A stretch of DNA of 64,000 bases from Clusia tigrina (taxonomy: Eukaryota > Arthropoda > Insecta > Diptera > Clusiidae). Positions 52,788 through 64,000 of this stretch are shown here, in pieces. The position numbers were made by a program, and so were the translations under genes. Location: contig OV050030.1 of assembly GCA_920105625.2 (NCBI GenBank), positions 173,403,315 through 173,467,314 of the forward strand, written 5' to 3'. Below the pieces are notes generated by a model. The model was not told the origin of the DNA. It searched no databases and was given only the letters and a program-made list of their open reading frames with translations. Within the stretch, counting starts at the first letter, position 1. Each line of letters starts with the position of its first letter.

Positions 52788-54199
52788 TGTATGTTAGCTG
52801 GTCTACTTCCAGCAGAAATTTGTCAAGGAATGACGTACAAATGGCTTCAATAGATGTCTTCTTCAGTGGATCTAAGACTCTCTCCATCCTTTTTCTTATA
52901 TCTACCTTCTTAGCCGCCTAAAATCCTTATCCATATAATAGTCCTCTTCTGATGCATTTAGTACGCAAGCGTACACATTACTCTAGTCATCGTGCGTTAT
53001 AGTCTCTCTCATATAAACGCCCTTCTCTAGCTGCTTGTGCAAAACAACCGTCCGAAATCTCATGTTCCCACGGAGAGTAATTACCCTTTTTGTCCTCGCG
53101 CCTATAATTTCCTGACTACTATTCTTAACCCAATTCACGGTTCCATCCCGCCATGACCGGAAGAGGAAGAGTCAAAATCCTATTCCTATTCTTTCCAAAA
53201 AGTGATATCTCTTTAGTTACTAGATCCAGAAAGCTGCGTCCCCAAAGGCTATCCCGCCCGCGTATACCATGAGCTGGAACACCTTCCTTTTCAAGTTTCA
53301 ATAAGTTGATTCTGAAACTTACGTCCCTGAACTCGTGGTGATTGGCGCTAACCTAGTGTCCTAATACACCCCTCAAGGGCACCGTTAAGAGTCTTCACCG
53401 TCGTTTCATGAGTTGCCAGTCCTTTTCGTAAAATACTAGATTTAACGAGGCTTGTGTCCGTTCCTGAGTCTACCGAAAGCACTAGTTTTCCACCAGTTGT
53501 TTACTTGCCTGGTATCTCGACGAACGCATCACCAGTTCTGCATACAACGAAATAAAGTCCTTTTGTACCCAAAATGGCCGCGTATCTATTCCCTAACTCT
53601 CTGTAACTGTCCCACCATGAGTTGTAGTTCTTCCTTATATACCCATACTCCTTAAATGCTAACTTAGTTATCTTATCCTTGTACTCCCATACCGCTGTTA
53701 CTGCTGCCAGCCTATACTTACTAATTGTATCAAAATCTAACCCTACTACTAGAATCACCACTGTAAACCAAAGGGGCAACGCAATCAAGAAGAATATTTT
53801 GGAGTTCATCATGCTCCTCCCTCTCTTGGGTCATCGCCCCTACATCGCTTGACACGCGATTCACTTTCCTTAGTACTTTCGGCCTACTATTTACCTTTTC
53901 CTTTTTGGCTTTCCAGTCTATTGGCCTCGGTTGGGCGACTGGATGTTGCCCTGGTCCCTCTGATGGGATTGTTTTTGCCTACATTCTGGTGGTCCATGTC
54001 GCGTTCGTCCACATGAGAAGCATTTCAATCCCTGCATGTTGTTGCTCATCCTCACTTCACTTCTGGAATTCAAATTTGGTCTCAGTTTATTCCTCCCAGT
54101 AGTGAAGGTATTCCTTCCTTGGCTAAATCCTGCTATGGAATTACCTCTTGGTCAGTTGAAATTATTCCCACCTTCTCTCCTGATCGGATCTGGGCGCCG
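52788..54199 (-). pseudogene. Element B pol/gag fragment (pre-RT linker, protease, Gag tail)
   Basis: Minus strand. The linker VDIRKRMERVL is near 52905; then a heavily broken protease region with VDSGTDTSLVKSSILRKG near 53440-53480. The frame 53812-53501 starts MMNSKIFFLIALPLWFTVVI, a strongly hydrophobic stretch, followed by a charged region and GDAFVEIPGK, where a stop cuts it just before the active site. Upstream of it are the Gag third knuckle (near 54000-54030) and an Arg/Gln-rich tail. RT and everything 3' of the linker are absent, replaced by LOA2. Confidence 0.78.
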
Positions 54200-55557
54200 C
54201 ACAGTGGTATTTTGGCGGAAAAAATACATTTTTTAAAGTACCCTATTCTGATGTTTGACGGATTTAGCTGAATTTAGCATTGTTTAAATAAGAACAATTC
54301 ATTGCAGTTCTTTCCAGAATGGTAATTTTTATACTAAATACAATAATCGAAAGTCAGAAAATGTTTTTTCACCTAAAATGATTGAAATATTTGTTAACTA
54401 GATCAAAGTTTTTTCCTAATAATTTTGGTTTGATTGCTTCTTTTGTTACTTTTATATAAAAATATTGCACTTTTTCGACAAAATGAAAAAAGTATGGGAT
54501 CAATCCATCAAGTATTGTTGAAATTATAAGCGATCAAAGAGGAAGCTACCTAAATACCAACTTTTCCCCTTTGATGGACAAAAACTTCGTTACCTCCGTC
54601 TACCTCCGTGTTCTAACTATATAGAAATGAAAGTTCGAGATGTCTTCCTTCGATATAAAAAAGAAAATTTTGCCCGAATTTGCCCTTTTTTGAGTTATTT
54701 CGATTTAAATGACAAAAAAGTAAAAAAAATTGAAAAATATTGAAAAAAATTTAAAAAAATTAGGGCATACTTCTAGGATTTTGCTAATTTGTAAAAAAGC
54801 TTTTTAATTAACGTAATGGCAACACCTGATTTAAAATCTTTGTAAAACAATAACAATTATTGTAATGTTTACGAATATAGGCCATAAGAGGTATTAGATG
54901 ACATTTGCAACAATTGAGCGTTTTTTTGCAAAGAAAAGTATTTAAAAAGTATGTTTCGAAATGGTATTAAGCAATGATAATGTCAATGGGCGAAATAATT
55001 GTTAGACCATGCCCATTTCCAAAACACAACTTCTGTATCTTCTCAGATATAAATAGGCAAAAATTCAGTGCAATCTCTATATTGAAACCCATTTTGAAGC
55101 ACTTTCCACACTTAAGTTTATATGGAAAGTGGGCGTGAAAGTTCACCGACCATGCCCATTTTCACAGTACAGTATATATATCTTTTCAGATATAAATTAC
55201 CAAAATTTCACTTCAATATCTATTTTGGAATCAATTTTGTAGCATTTTCTATACTGAGTTTGTATGGGAGGTGGGCGTGAAAGTTCACCGACCACGCCTA
55301 TTTTCACAGCACGGTATATATATATCTCCTCAGATATAAATTACCAAAATTTCAGTTCAATATCTATATTGAAACCCATTTTGTAGCACTTTCTATGTTG
55401 AGTTTGTATGGGAGGTGGGCGTGGAAATTAACCGACCACGCCAATTTTTTCAATTTTTCTTAATCTCTAGCCAAGAGTAATTTTTGCCAAAATAGGTGAT
55501 CCTCTGATTACTCCTTCTATTTTTTTTCCTCTATATGTATGGGGTCGTACCACAGTA
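54200..55557. mobile_element. Transib-like non-autonomous DNA transposon, copy in unit 2
   Basis: Same insertion as 47806-49162, carried by the duplication: CGCCG at 54195-54199 and 55558-55562, ends CACAGTGGTA and TACCACAGTA. Only scattered differences from the first copy. Confidence 0.65.
55005..55433. repeat. 143-bp tandem repeat in unit 2 (3 units)
   Basis: Duplicate of 48610-49038 with a few substitutions (for example AAATAGGC versus AAATAGCC near 55053). Confidence 0.85.
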
Positions 55558-56254
55558 CGCCGCGTCGCTGGCTGTCTCCTACTCTGGTCCCAGTCTTTGC
55601 ACCCTAGGCACTACCGATTTGCCTCGTGACTATATGCTTTGACATTACATACAGTAGGGTGTGTTTTTGAATGTGAATTATTCATCCCTTGTATGACCTG
55701 GCTTACGGCAGAATGAGCAATGGGTTTTGTTGGCTCTCAACAGGGAATATTTGGTCTCTTTGCTTTGGAAATCGGCTCACAATTCTACCGACATCACGTG
55801 TGTTCCGTTGTTGTACCACACACGCCTCTCCAGGCATGTTAGTCCAGCAGATTCCACCTGCTTTCGTTCGCTGTTGGATTGCTGCTTCACCGGAAGAGAC
55901 CGCTTCAACTAACTCTACCATACTCCTCTGCGTTAGATTAAGTGTGTAATTTGCTAAATACCTATTTATTAGGCCTGCTTTGAATACAGAAATCATAGCC
56001 CGTTCTACTTGAGCCATGTATGCTTCAATGTCTGCTGTGCTAATTCACTACCTTCTTTGAAGCGCCTGATCTCAGTTCTCAGATCATGCAGCTCGACCCC
56101 TGAGAACATGAGCACTAACTTTTCCACCGCATGATTAACCTCCAGTATAACCATCTTACAAGCTGTGATTATTTTATCTGGTGTTATTATACTCAATAGC
56201 CACTTCAATGTATATCAACTGAAGTGCGCCACACGATAAACCCCACAAACTCAT
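55558..56254 (-). pseudogene. Element B gag fragment (unit 2)
   Basis: Same content as 49163-49859 (frames 56017-55703 and 56208-56005). Here it continues without interruption into the B leader. Confidence 0.8.
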
Positions 56255-57335
56255 CAGAAACACGTAATTTTCACTTTGCTAAAACTGCTTGCTCATTTAA
56301 CCCGAGTTCGTTTTCTTGTTTCCTCTTATATTATTTTTCATTAACATATCTTCACTTGAAGGCAAAAAGATCGATTTTCTAGACTTAAATGCGCAATATT
56401 CTACCAATAAGTCTATAGTTTTATTACTTAGTAAAAGAAACATTATTCAACATTGAAAGACAACTGTGGCGTAATGTCGTAGAGATAAAAAAAATTACTC
56501 AAATTACGTAAGTATAAAAATTAAACTTAATTAAGTGCACAACTATTACTGAACGTGAATACAGATAATTTACACAAATAAATATTTACGTATTTTGCTA
56601 ATGCTTTTCAATTAACCCATTTTGAATAAGGTAACCAATTTCACGAAATTATTCTCCATCTTTTCTCTCTATCAAACAAAATTTTCAAAAGCAAAGAATG
56701 ATCACAGCACTACTAAAACGTCTCTATTTTCAACATAAATTTCTAATTTCTTTATTTTGCTCTTCTGTGCAAAATATTAATTAAACATTCTTGCACAAAT
56801 CGTAGTTTTGGAACTACACCAACTTTGATGCAACAACCCGTATTGTATGCACCTCTTGAACTATTCTTGCTAATATCCTAAGCTTGCTCTGTTAAATATA
56901 TAAATCCGTGCAAAAATAAAATAAATATCACTACCGACACACACACACATTCCCCTACCAAAAAATCCTCGCAGTTTAGACGACATAAATAGACCGTCCG
57001 ATCATACTAATGGTTTATGTTTTTCTATACAAAGCTGCGTGCAACAGCGCATTTGGGCCTGTACGTTGAAACTTCTTTGACCAGCGCTACGGCGCCTTCA
57101 GGGTCGCTGAAGTATCTACTTATACTACGCTACAATAAAACAAATACATACCATTTTTTCATTGTTCCCTCCATTGGTGCTCTGTGCGATGTTCGCGCCT
57201 TGTTGATGATGATGCTGGTTTCGTTGCAGGTTTCTTCCTGCTTCAGGATGTCTTTTCTACTAATTCTGGGTTTCCTCTGCGAAGATTCTTATATGCTCCT
57301 GGGACGGTTGGTCCTTATACCGGCTGCGCCATTTA
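56255..57335 (-). other. Element B leader, primer site and degraded gag start
   Basis: The first part probably holds the remains of the gag N-terminus, without a readable frame. The hairpin motif GTAGTTTTGGAACTAC is near 56801. A leader ATG with a donor-like ATGGTATGT lies near 57149-57176 (minus). The primer site TGGCGCAGCCGG is near 57320-57331. No other gene is seen. Confidence 0.55.
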
Positions 57336-58246
57336 TGCTGGGTGTTGGGGCGGAATGTTCGCCTAGTTTGTACACACTGCGATTGTTAGCAGCCTGAATT
57401 CACTCTGGTTCTAACCGCACGAGTTGAAACGCGCTCAAGTTTATTTGTTAGAAAGCTATATTTATTGATAAAACACCTGCTTATATACTCTTTACATTAT
57501 TATTAGGCGCATTCGATTCGTCACTTGTATCGAGCTTGTAACAAGTTGTGCGAATAAAACAGCATTCGAGTATGTGGTGTAAACTTGGCAGCACTGTTTC
57601 ATATGTTTCTTTAAAACATTTGCTTCCTTTATATTTTGTATGCAAACTAATCATCTGAATATAATTAAAATCAACAGAATATTTAAAATCAAAAACAAAA
57701 TCCAAAGATTAGTTTTAATTTTCTTTAAATTTAAACAGCTAAAATATAAAAATTCCAAGGAAATTTGTATGGGTAATTTTGAATCTCGTTGCTTTTCACG
57801 CAATTTTCAATTTGGAAGTAGTTTTCTATCGAGGATGGAAAAATTCCCTCGTTTAATCGAAGTATAATTTACTCGATATCTTTTCCATACAAATGTCTCT
57901 CCTATCGTCGACAGAGTGGAGAATCGAATGCACCTATAGTATCTTAATTAATTATTTATTAATTATTACTTTATTATTTCTAATTGCCCTAGTCCTTGGT
58001 TTGCACATTCTGCAATTGTCCGCCAAAACAATCATCTGCCACTCGACTATTCGGAAAGTGCTGACCAGTCAGTAGTGAAAGTTCATTGAAGTTCAACCTA
58101 AAAGCAAGTAATCGACTTTTACTTAGTGGTAACATTTTCATTACATTATATGTGCGGCTTAGAGCTATGCACGTTTATTATTTTATTCATAATGAAATCT
58201 AAAGCTACTTGGGTTTTAGCAGACATTGTGAGTTTTACTCACAACA
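57336..58246 (-). repeat. Element B 5' LTR
   Basis: About 0.9 kb, bounded inside by the primer site and outside by ACTCACAACA (58237-58246), the same terminal motif as in the A and D LTRs. The inner edge is either 57336 (TGCTGGG) or 57343 (TGTTGGG). The opposite LTR is missing. It directly abuts E gag, so B was inserted in E. Confidence 0.65.
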
Positions 58247-58792
58247 AGAGGCACGTGCGGTACAACAACGGAACACACGAGATGTCGGCAGATTTGTGGG
58301 CCAATTTCCGCTAAAAGGATTCCCGTCGAGAGATTAGAGCCAAGAAAACCCATTTACTTATTCTGCCGTAAGCCAGGTCACACAAGGGATGAATGCTTTA
58401 CACGCAAAAACACACCCTACTGTATGGAATGGCATATATATGGTCATGAGGCAAATCGACAGTGCCAAGAAGACACAAAATGAGATCAGAGTAGGAGGCA
58501 GCCAGATACGATGCGCCCGGATCCACCCATGAGGGACAGCAAGGGTAACTTCAGTAGCCTCCGAGTTAATTCAACAGAAGGAATGAACCAAGGGAGAAAT
58601 CCCTTCAACACTGGGAGTGGTGAGCAGCGACCACATTGGAATTCCAGAAGAGAAGAGAGAGTAAGCAACACCAGACATGGGTTGAGATGCTTCTCATGTG
58701 GAAGAATGGGACATCGGGCAGCGGAATGCAAGGAAAAGCAATTGCAACAAAAGGACCAGGGAAACTTCCAGAGGCCCAGTCGAGGCCAGTAG
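58247..58792 (+). pseudogene. gag: Element E gag, 3' part
   Basis: Starts inside gag with residues matching B and A (VQQRNTRDVGR). Then a damaged first knuckle (LFCRKPGHTRDEC), a second that has lost one Cys (CMEWHIYGHEANRQC), a TGA at the Trp codon seen in A2 (near 58481), and the open piece 58511-58792 with the third knuckle CFSCGRMGHRAAEC. The 5' half is absent because B sits there. Confidence 0.82.
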
Positions 58793-61290
58793 ACGGGAAA
58801 GCCAAAAGAAAAGAAGAAAGAATTAGGCCAGAAGTACGCAAGACCAATAATGTAAGAACTACATCCAATGAGAAGGAGGAGCAAGAGGCTCTCCAACACC
58901 ACGTACCGAATAATATAAGGCCGATGGGTCAAGATTAGGAGGAACAAGATTCTCTCCGGAACAAAATTTTTGATTGCGTTTTGGTTTGGGTAACTGTTAT
59001 GATTGTAGTACTTAGGTAAAGTTTCAATAAGGTTAGAAAGTTTAGACCAATCGCCACGAACGCAGTACGGGAGTCTATAGTTAAGATAGTAATGATAGTT
59101 TTTAGGCAGTATAGGATCGTAAAGGATATCTGCGGTGCGTGGAGGAAAAAACTTAAAGAGTTAGGAAGTAGATTCGCGTCCCTGTCGGAAACAAAAGGTC
59201 GTTGTTTCGTTGTGAGTAGCATAGGTGATACCTTCATCGAGATACCATGCAAGGAAACAGCTAGTGGAAAGCTAGTGATTTTGGTAGACTCAGGGGCGGA
59301 AACCAGATTCGTAAAATCTAGTGTTTTGCGGGAAGAACTGGATTTTAATCCAAAGGATATAAGAACGCTTAACGGCCGTTTGGAGGTTGCATCAGGACAC
59401 TGGGGTCACTCAGAATAGGGCACTGTGAAGATGTGGCATGAGTTTTGGAGTGCACGCAGTGGAATTGGACAGGGAAGGTATCCCGGCGGATTGGGATAAT
59501 TGGGCGCGAAAACCTTTGGGGCCACGCCATACTGTATACCGTTGGTGAAACAGTTTTATAATAAGAATTAGAACATGATCCTTACACTCCCATTGAATTC
59601 ATGGTAGGAAGGAGACGTAAATGGGGTTAAGAATAGTAGTTCGGAAGCGGTTAGTGCAAAATCGACAAGAGTGGTTACGTTCCATATAGACTCCAAATTT
59701 CCGGCGATTGTTTTGTACAAACAATAGATGGCGGAAGAGCTATACATGGTAGAGTCCATAATACACGTCAACAGAGGTATGGTATACGCTTGTGTACTGA
59801 ACGCCTCAGAGAGGGACTATATTGTAGATAAAACTGTAGACCTAGGTTTACTAATCATGATAAATAAAAAAAAACCGAACTGGGATCGATTAGTCAGATT
59901 AAGCAGACAGATATAAAAATGATGGAATGCGTCCCAGAATCACTGAAGTTAGACCCAAGCTTAAATTCAGAAGAGAGGGGATCAATAGAAGCCATATTGA
60001 CGTCATTCCATGACATATTTTTCCTGGAAGCAGACCAGCTAACATATACAGCGGAAGTAGAACATGAAACACCTACTAGAGTGGATCAACCACCAATAAA
60101 CCAAACCAAAACATTATAGACTGCCGCAAGGTCTCAAAGATGAGATAAACAGGAAAGTTGAAGGAATGTTAAATGATAACATAATTTTTCCGAGTATCTC
60201 GCCTTGGAACTCACCAATAATTTTGGTACCAGGGGCTCAGGGACAAAAGAAGTGAAGAATAGTCGCCGATTTTAGGAAATTGAACGATGCCACTATGAAG
60301 CAAATATTTCCAATCCCACTGATTGAAGAAATGCTGTATCAATTGGGCCATAGTACCGGTTTAGGGTATTACGAGCTTAATAGAATTCCGTTTGGTTTAC
60401 AGGAGCACCGGCTACCTGCCAACGGCTAATGAATTATATGCTTACAGGCTTGCAAGGGTTAGATTGTTTTGTGTATCTCGATGATATTTATCGGAAAAAC
60501 TTGCAGCAGCATTCGCAACGCTTCTGCAAGGTGCTGCAGAAATTACGAAAAAACGATTTGAATAGAACACGGAAAAGTGAAAATTTTGCGAAGAGAAGTG
60601 GTTTATTTCGGCCATCGTTGCTGCGAATTGCTCGGAATTGGGATGCCAGTTAATAAATTGCTGCGTAAGGAAGCAAAGTTCGAATGGACAGAAAGCTTTC
60701 AAAGAGCATTCGAAAGGATAAAAGTAATTATTAGCTCACCTCGACGATATCATTGATGCAGACTATGGCAAAGGCAACATGCAACAAGGAAAATACCGAG
60801 TGCGGTCGCCAGGAAGAGAAGACAAGTGTAACAGAAAAACAAATGGAACATGACAAAATAGACTCCCGGCCATCCAGCAGGGTGGAATAGCTAGAAAACG
60901 ATAAAGACATTCAGAACGTGTTACGAGAGATCCTTGATTCACCTCTCGGTGGGCATCAGGGATCCCGAAAAACGTACGAAAGGATTAGGAGAGTATACGA
61001 CTGGAAAGGTATGCTCATAGATATTAAATGCTATGTGAGGAACTGTCCAAAGTGTCAAGCCAACAAAAGCTGCAGACTGACAAAGATGCCAATAGTATTA
61101 ACCGATATCCGAGGCGAAGCATATGGCGTGCATGGTCATTCCAGATGCTGAAGCAAGCCCGGTGGCCAAGGCATTCTTTGACGAAATTGTGGCACGATAC
61201 AACATACCAAAGGTTTTGTTAACCGACAATGATTCAAAGTTTGTATCGAAAATTTACCGACAATGGTTCAAAGTTTGTATCGAAACTTTT
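58793..61290 (+). pseudogene. pol: Element E pol, heavily degraded
   Basis: The pre-protease hydrophobic segment (VLVWVTVMIVVLR, near 58978-59016) is followed by protease with VDSGAETRF (near 59281; catalytic Asp kept). Many frame breaks follow. RT remnants: ADFRKLNDATMKQIFPIP near 60266, a deletion removing the DLASGYHQ block near 60352, MPFG-like IPFGL, and YLDD near 60474. RNase H is almost entirely gone (60650-60800). Integrase keeps the H...H-CPKCQANK finger (60935-61070), loses part of the core, and ends at TDNDSKFV, with a 35-bp tandem duplication at about 61214-61286. It is cut at about 61290. Confidence 0.82.
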
Positions 61291-61295
61291 TTCTT

Positions 61296-61871
61296 TGGGG
61301 TGTGAAGTATATCGCCTTCACGCGGTACACCCTGGGTAACGCTTAATGGTCTACACTCGCCCCTGCTGCTGCTTTCTTGCAGCAATTGGCACGACCCCCA
61401 TCCTTCGTCCACTGACTTCTCTCTGGACCAACGTCCTTATTCCGAATGCCGAGGGCTGGTAGCTGTAATTTTCTGGACCTAGCTGTCTTTTGGCACGGTA
61501 GCACGGAGTGTGAACGGCTCCAGTCTAAGGTTGCAGCTGCCCCGTCCCGTTAAAGCCCTGGCAGGCCTCAAAGTACGTTCGACGTCTTTTACCGTTAAGT
61601 CGGTAGTATAGGTTCGGTTGAGTGGAACTCCCGATTAGCACTGGTCTGGCTCTGCGCACTTGACCCCATAAGGGCTTGTGCCAACCCTCGAATGGCTTCC
61701 CTGATTGTATAGATAACCATGGGACCATATTTTGTGACCACACGATCGGACTGAAATAGCGGCTTTGAGTGGGGAACCTATTTGCATGGACAGAACAAAA
61801 ACTATAAACACAAACATAAACAAAATTTCCGCGCCTATCCCCTCAGGGACGCGTAAAATCTTGGTTAGGTA
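61296..61871 (+). other. Probable 5' UTR of LINE G
   Basis: No supported gene. It begins abruptly after E integrase at GGGGTGTGAAG and is followed by the ORF1 start. Assignment rests on position. Confidence 0.45.
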
Positions 61872-62836
61872 AATGCCCACCAGCAACACCCCCGCCCTTG
61901 GTTCGCAGTCAAACAGCACTGCCCCTACCACAGCACCACAGCTTCGGTTCTTCAGCGGGTGCCAAGGTATTGATTCTCAAACCAGCAGCAGACGCTCCGC
62001 TTAAGCCCTCTTCAGCAAGCGCATCGCTATTGCCTCAAAATTCGATGGAGACTGCTCCTCGTACCGCTCCTCCTTCAGATGCAGCTAACAACGTTAAGCC
62101 GAGTACAATGGCGTACAGGACGCGTAGAGCAGCTTACCGTATTTTGACGAAGCTCAACGCTACAGATCCCAGTCAACTGTCAGAATAAAACAAGGGCAAA
62201 CTTGAGTGGGCAAAAGCACACACTGATGTGCGTGTTCCCTCCTCCACTGCACAAGTAGCAGGTAACTCCAAGAAGCATAAATCAGCCGATCGCCCTGGCT
62301 AATCCACCCAAAGACTCCCTAAGCGCAAAAGGTCGGCTACCCCCAAGCCTAAGCTCTCGAAACCGCTTAACGAGATTTTGAAAGAGAGCCTCACATGGGC
62401 TGTGGTCGACTCGGCCAATGCCGATGGGACCATTACTCCTGACAATTGGAGAATAGTCGAACTGGCACTGTTACCAATTTTCGTTGAGGTCATCCCTTGC
62501 TTTGTAGCCATCACTCTCCGCATCTACAAGTGCGGAGAGTGAAGTGCCCAAGCCCCTCAACAGCCTCCCCCAGCTCGAGCTGTCCCACAAGCCATTTCCA
62601 ATGAACCGACTTGCTCGGGCCCTGTCCTCACTCCCTTGCCGGGTAGCGACAACGAGAGTATGTGCTCCGAAACGACCAGAAGCAGCCGCTTCTCCACTTC
62701 CGAACTGGTCGGAGAATTCTACAACCACATGGACACGGATTCGTCTGGTGGATACATCTCTCCAATGTCCGAAGAGGAAGAGTTGAATACCACCATAATC
62801 AATCTTCCAGACATTTCTCACGGTACTACAAATTAA
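61872..62836 (+). pseudogene. LINE G ORF1 (DUF4780-like), several breaks
   Basis: Begins MPTSNTPALGSQ at 61872; frames shift near 61950. The piece to 62188 holds MAYRTRRAAYRILTKLNA. Further stops lie near 62188 and 62301. The core LTWAVVDSANADGTITPDNW (near 62392) parallels VAVIDRNDPDGSI in LOA1. An acidic tail (SPMSEEEELNTT) ends at 62836. The order basic, DUF4780-like core and acidic tail is the same as in LOA1 ORF1. Confidence 0.7.
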
Positions 62837-63417
62837 CCTTCAGCATTCGAAAACTACCTCTCTGACTCTTGGATATAGGGGAGGAGCTCATTCTCGTTCA
62901 AGAACCTTGGGTCGTAAATGCCTGGGTTTCTGGACTCAATATCGTATCGGATATCATATGGTAAATATCGAGAATCAAGGTAAATCAAGATCCTGCATTC
63001 TGGTTAAAAACAGCGGTAGTGCACTTTTACTGCCTAGATTCAGTGACAAAGAATTGTAGCCATGGTCATTGAAATGGGCCCACGAAGCTTCTGGATATCT
63101 GGGTATACTCTACCTACATGGCTCATGAGTATGGCGACTCTCCGCCGACTCTTCAGACACATTAAAGTAAATGTCAGGTCGGGTCGTCTTCATCCCGAAT
63201 GTGGGCAAGGCCTCACACACCAAACCTAAGAATTACAGACCCATAAGTCTAACATCCTTTCTTCTTTAGGTTTTAGAAAGAGCTCTTGACCTATATATCA
63301 GGACATCCATCAACTCTTCGCTTCTCTCTGTATCTCTACACGCCTACTCTGAAGCCAAATCGATTGAAACAGCACTTTATTCTTTCATTTCTCAAGTTGA
63401 CAAATCCTTGGCGTTCA
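62820..63417 (+). pseudogene. LINE G ORF2 remnants: endonuclease start fused to RT
   Basis: QINLQHSKTTS near 62833 and ELILVQEPWV near 62885 are the opening endonuclease motifs. STYMAHEYGDS near 63109 matches the LOA1 SAYMAHDHE region. After a short junction near 63165 the sequence jumps to RT (RVVFIPNVGKASHTKP near 63183, NYRPISLTSF, then HAYSEAKSIETALYSF) and stops matching after KSLAF near 63417. Most of the endonuclease and the start of RT are deleted. Confidence 0.72.
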
Positions 63418-63892
63418 ATCCTTGGAATTCACATTGTTGGTGAAAGCATATTTACTAGATTTATTATTTTATTGCATTTATTTTTATGAATTTATATATT
63501 TCTACCTCTAATAATTCGGAATACTTTCTGATAAGAATGTACAATTATGAAATCATCACATTTTCTCAAAAATTATTTTAAAAAGTACTCTCGTACAATC
63601 GCTTTCTATATACACATATTAATACTAACTAATACAAGTAAGTTTTGAACAGTGCAGACGTGTTTAAGCTCGCTCCACAAAAATTAATTCTTCAATACAA
63701 ATTTATTAAGTTAAAGTAACTTAAGTAGTAAAGAAAAAGTGCAATAGTGCAATGATCGGCTAGAACGAATCTACCGGTCACTTACTGGAACACATCTTTT
63801 AAAATAGAATAAAATAAGAACAAATCACAAATTTATAATAAGTGTGGCTGACACACTTAAACAAAAAACAGCAACAAAAAGAAACGCATATT
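63418..63892. other. AT-rich interval without recognised features
   Basis: No ORF, repeat or element end is recognised. The abrupt loss of RT similarity at its left edge and the repeat of LINE G sequence at its right edge suggest an insertion or rearrangement. Confidence 0.4.
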
Positions 63893-64000
63893 TTTCTGGA
63901 TATCTGGATATCCTCTACCTACATGGCTCATGAGTATGGCGACTCTCCGCTCTTCAGACATATTAAAGTAAATGTCGGGTCGGGTCGTCTTCATCCCGAA
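63893..64000 (+). repeat. Second copy of the LINE G endonuclease-RT junction
   Basis: Matches 63095-63204, including TACATGGCTCATGAGTATGG and GGGTCGTCTTCATCCCGAA. It carries the same fusion point but lacks a few bases (CTCTCCGC|TCTTCAG versus CTCTCCGCCGACTCTTCAG). It continues beyond the window. Confidence 0.8.

Larger units (their letters stand above)
49858..56254. repeat. Tandem segmental duplication, unit 2
   Basis: 6.4 kb unit repeating A env-LTR, LOA2 piece, B pol/gag and the Transib-like element without D. The right edge (ACAAACTCAT at 56245-56254) is where unit 1 was joined to the start of unit 2. Confidence 0.88.
61296..63417 (+). mobile_element. LOA-type LINE fragment G
   Basis: 5' UTR-like GC-richer segment (61296-61871), a broken ORF1 of DUF4780 type, a scrap of endonuclease and a scrap of RT. 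Sequence similarity to LOA1 is only visible in the protein motifs, so it is a separate family. The 3' part is missing. Confidence 0.75.

Noticed and set aside
57017..57397. 126-codon + strand frame in the B leader/LTR
   Set aside because: It crosses the primer site and LTR boundary of a minus-strand element; no similarity or signal supports it.

Overview
This 64 kb window looks like a block of insect heterochromatin made almost entirely of nested, broken retrotransposons. I see no host protein gene, tRNA, rRNA or CRISPR array. A dipteran host is the best inference: the elements are R1-, Jockey- and LOA-type LINEs, a Ty3/Gypsy element of the 17.6/297 type with a tRNA-Ser-like primer site, and Errantivirus-type elements with an env gene. 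The species cannot be named from the sequence alone.

Layout. (i) 1-11455: an R1-clade LINE on the + strand, split by a Gypsy element 'F' (minus strand, 1125-6292, 4-bp target duplication CACG) and followed downstream by a Jockey-clade LINE (6899-11384, 12-bp target duplication, 18-A tail). (ii) 11456-17104: a 58-bp minisatellite split by a LOA-clade LINE, 'LOA1' (minus, 11734-16976, 12-bp duplication). (iii) 17312-18758 and 40430-40560: a second LOA copy, 'LOA2', split by errantivirus-like family 'A'. (iv) 18759-40429: element A as LTR-internal-LTR-internal-LTR (copies A1 and A2 sharing the middle LTR), with one CACC target duplication around the whole array. (v) 37632-49859 and 49858-56254: a tandem segmental duplication carrying the 3' end of A2, a LOA2 piece and part of a minus-strand element 'B' with a Transib-like DNA transposon inside. 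Unit 1 later received element 'D' (minus, 40783-47675) and then lost about 1.07 kb. (vi) 56255-58246: leader and LTR of B, which sits inside element 'E' (+, 58247-61290). (vii) 61296-64000: fragments of another LOA-type LINE ('G').

A, B, D and E are related families encoding Gag with three CCHC knuckles, then protease, reverse transcriptase, RNase H and integrase, with env present only in A. Every large reading frame except Jockey ORF1 carries stops, frameshifts or deletions. The two A copies share the same two lesions, a protease active-site Asp to Gly change and an integrase stop, so they most likely arose by unequal LTR recombination of one defective provirus. The points most worth a second look are a possible spliced arginine-rich accessory ORF in the A leader, a hydrophobic segment placed before the protease in three families, an orphan 128-codon gene with its own TATA box and poly(A) signal inserted in A2, a Transib-like transposon whose ends resemble V(D)J signal heptamers, and a 749-bp stretch of complete identity between the otherwise diverged A1 and A2 copies.
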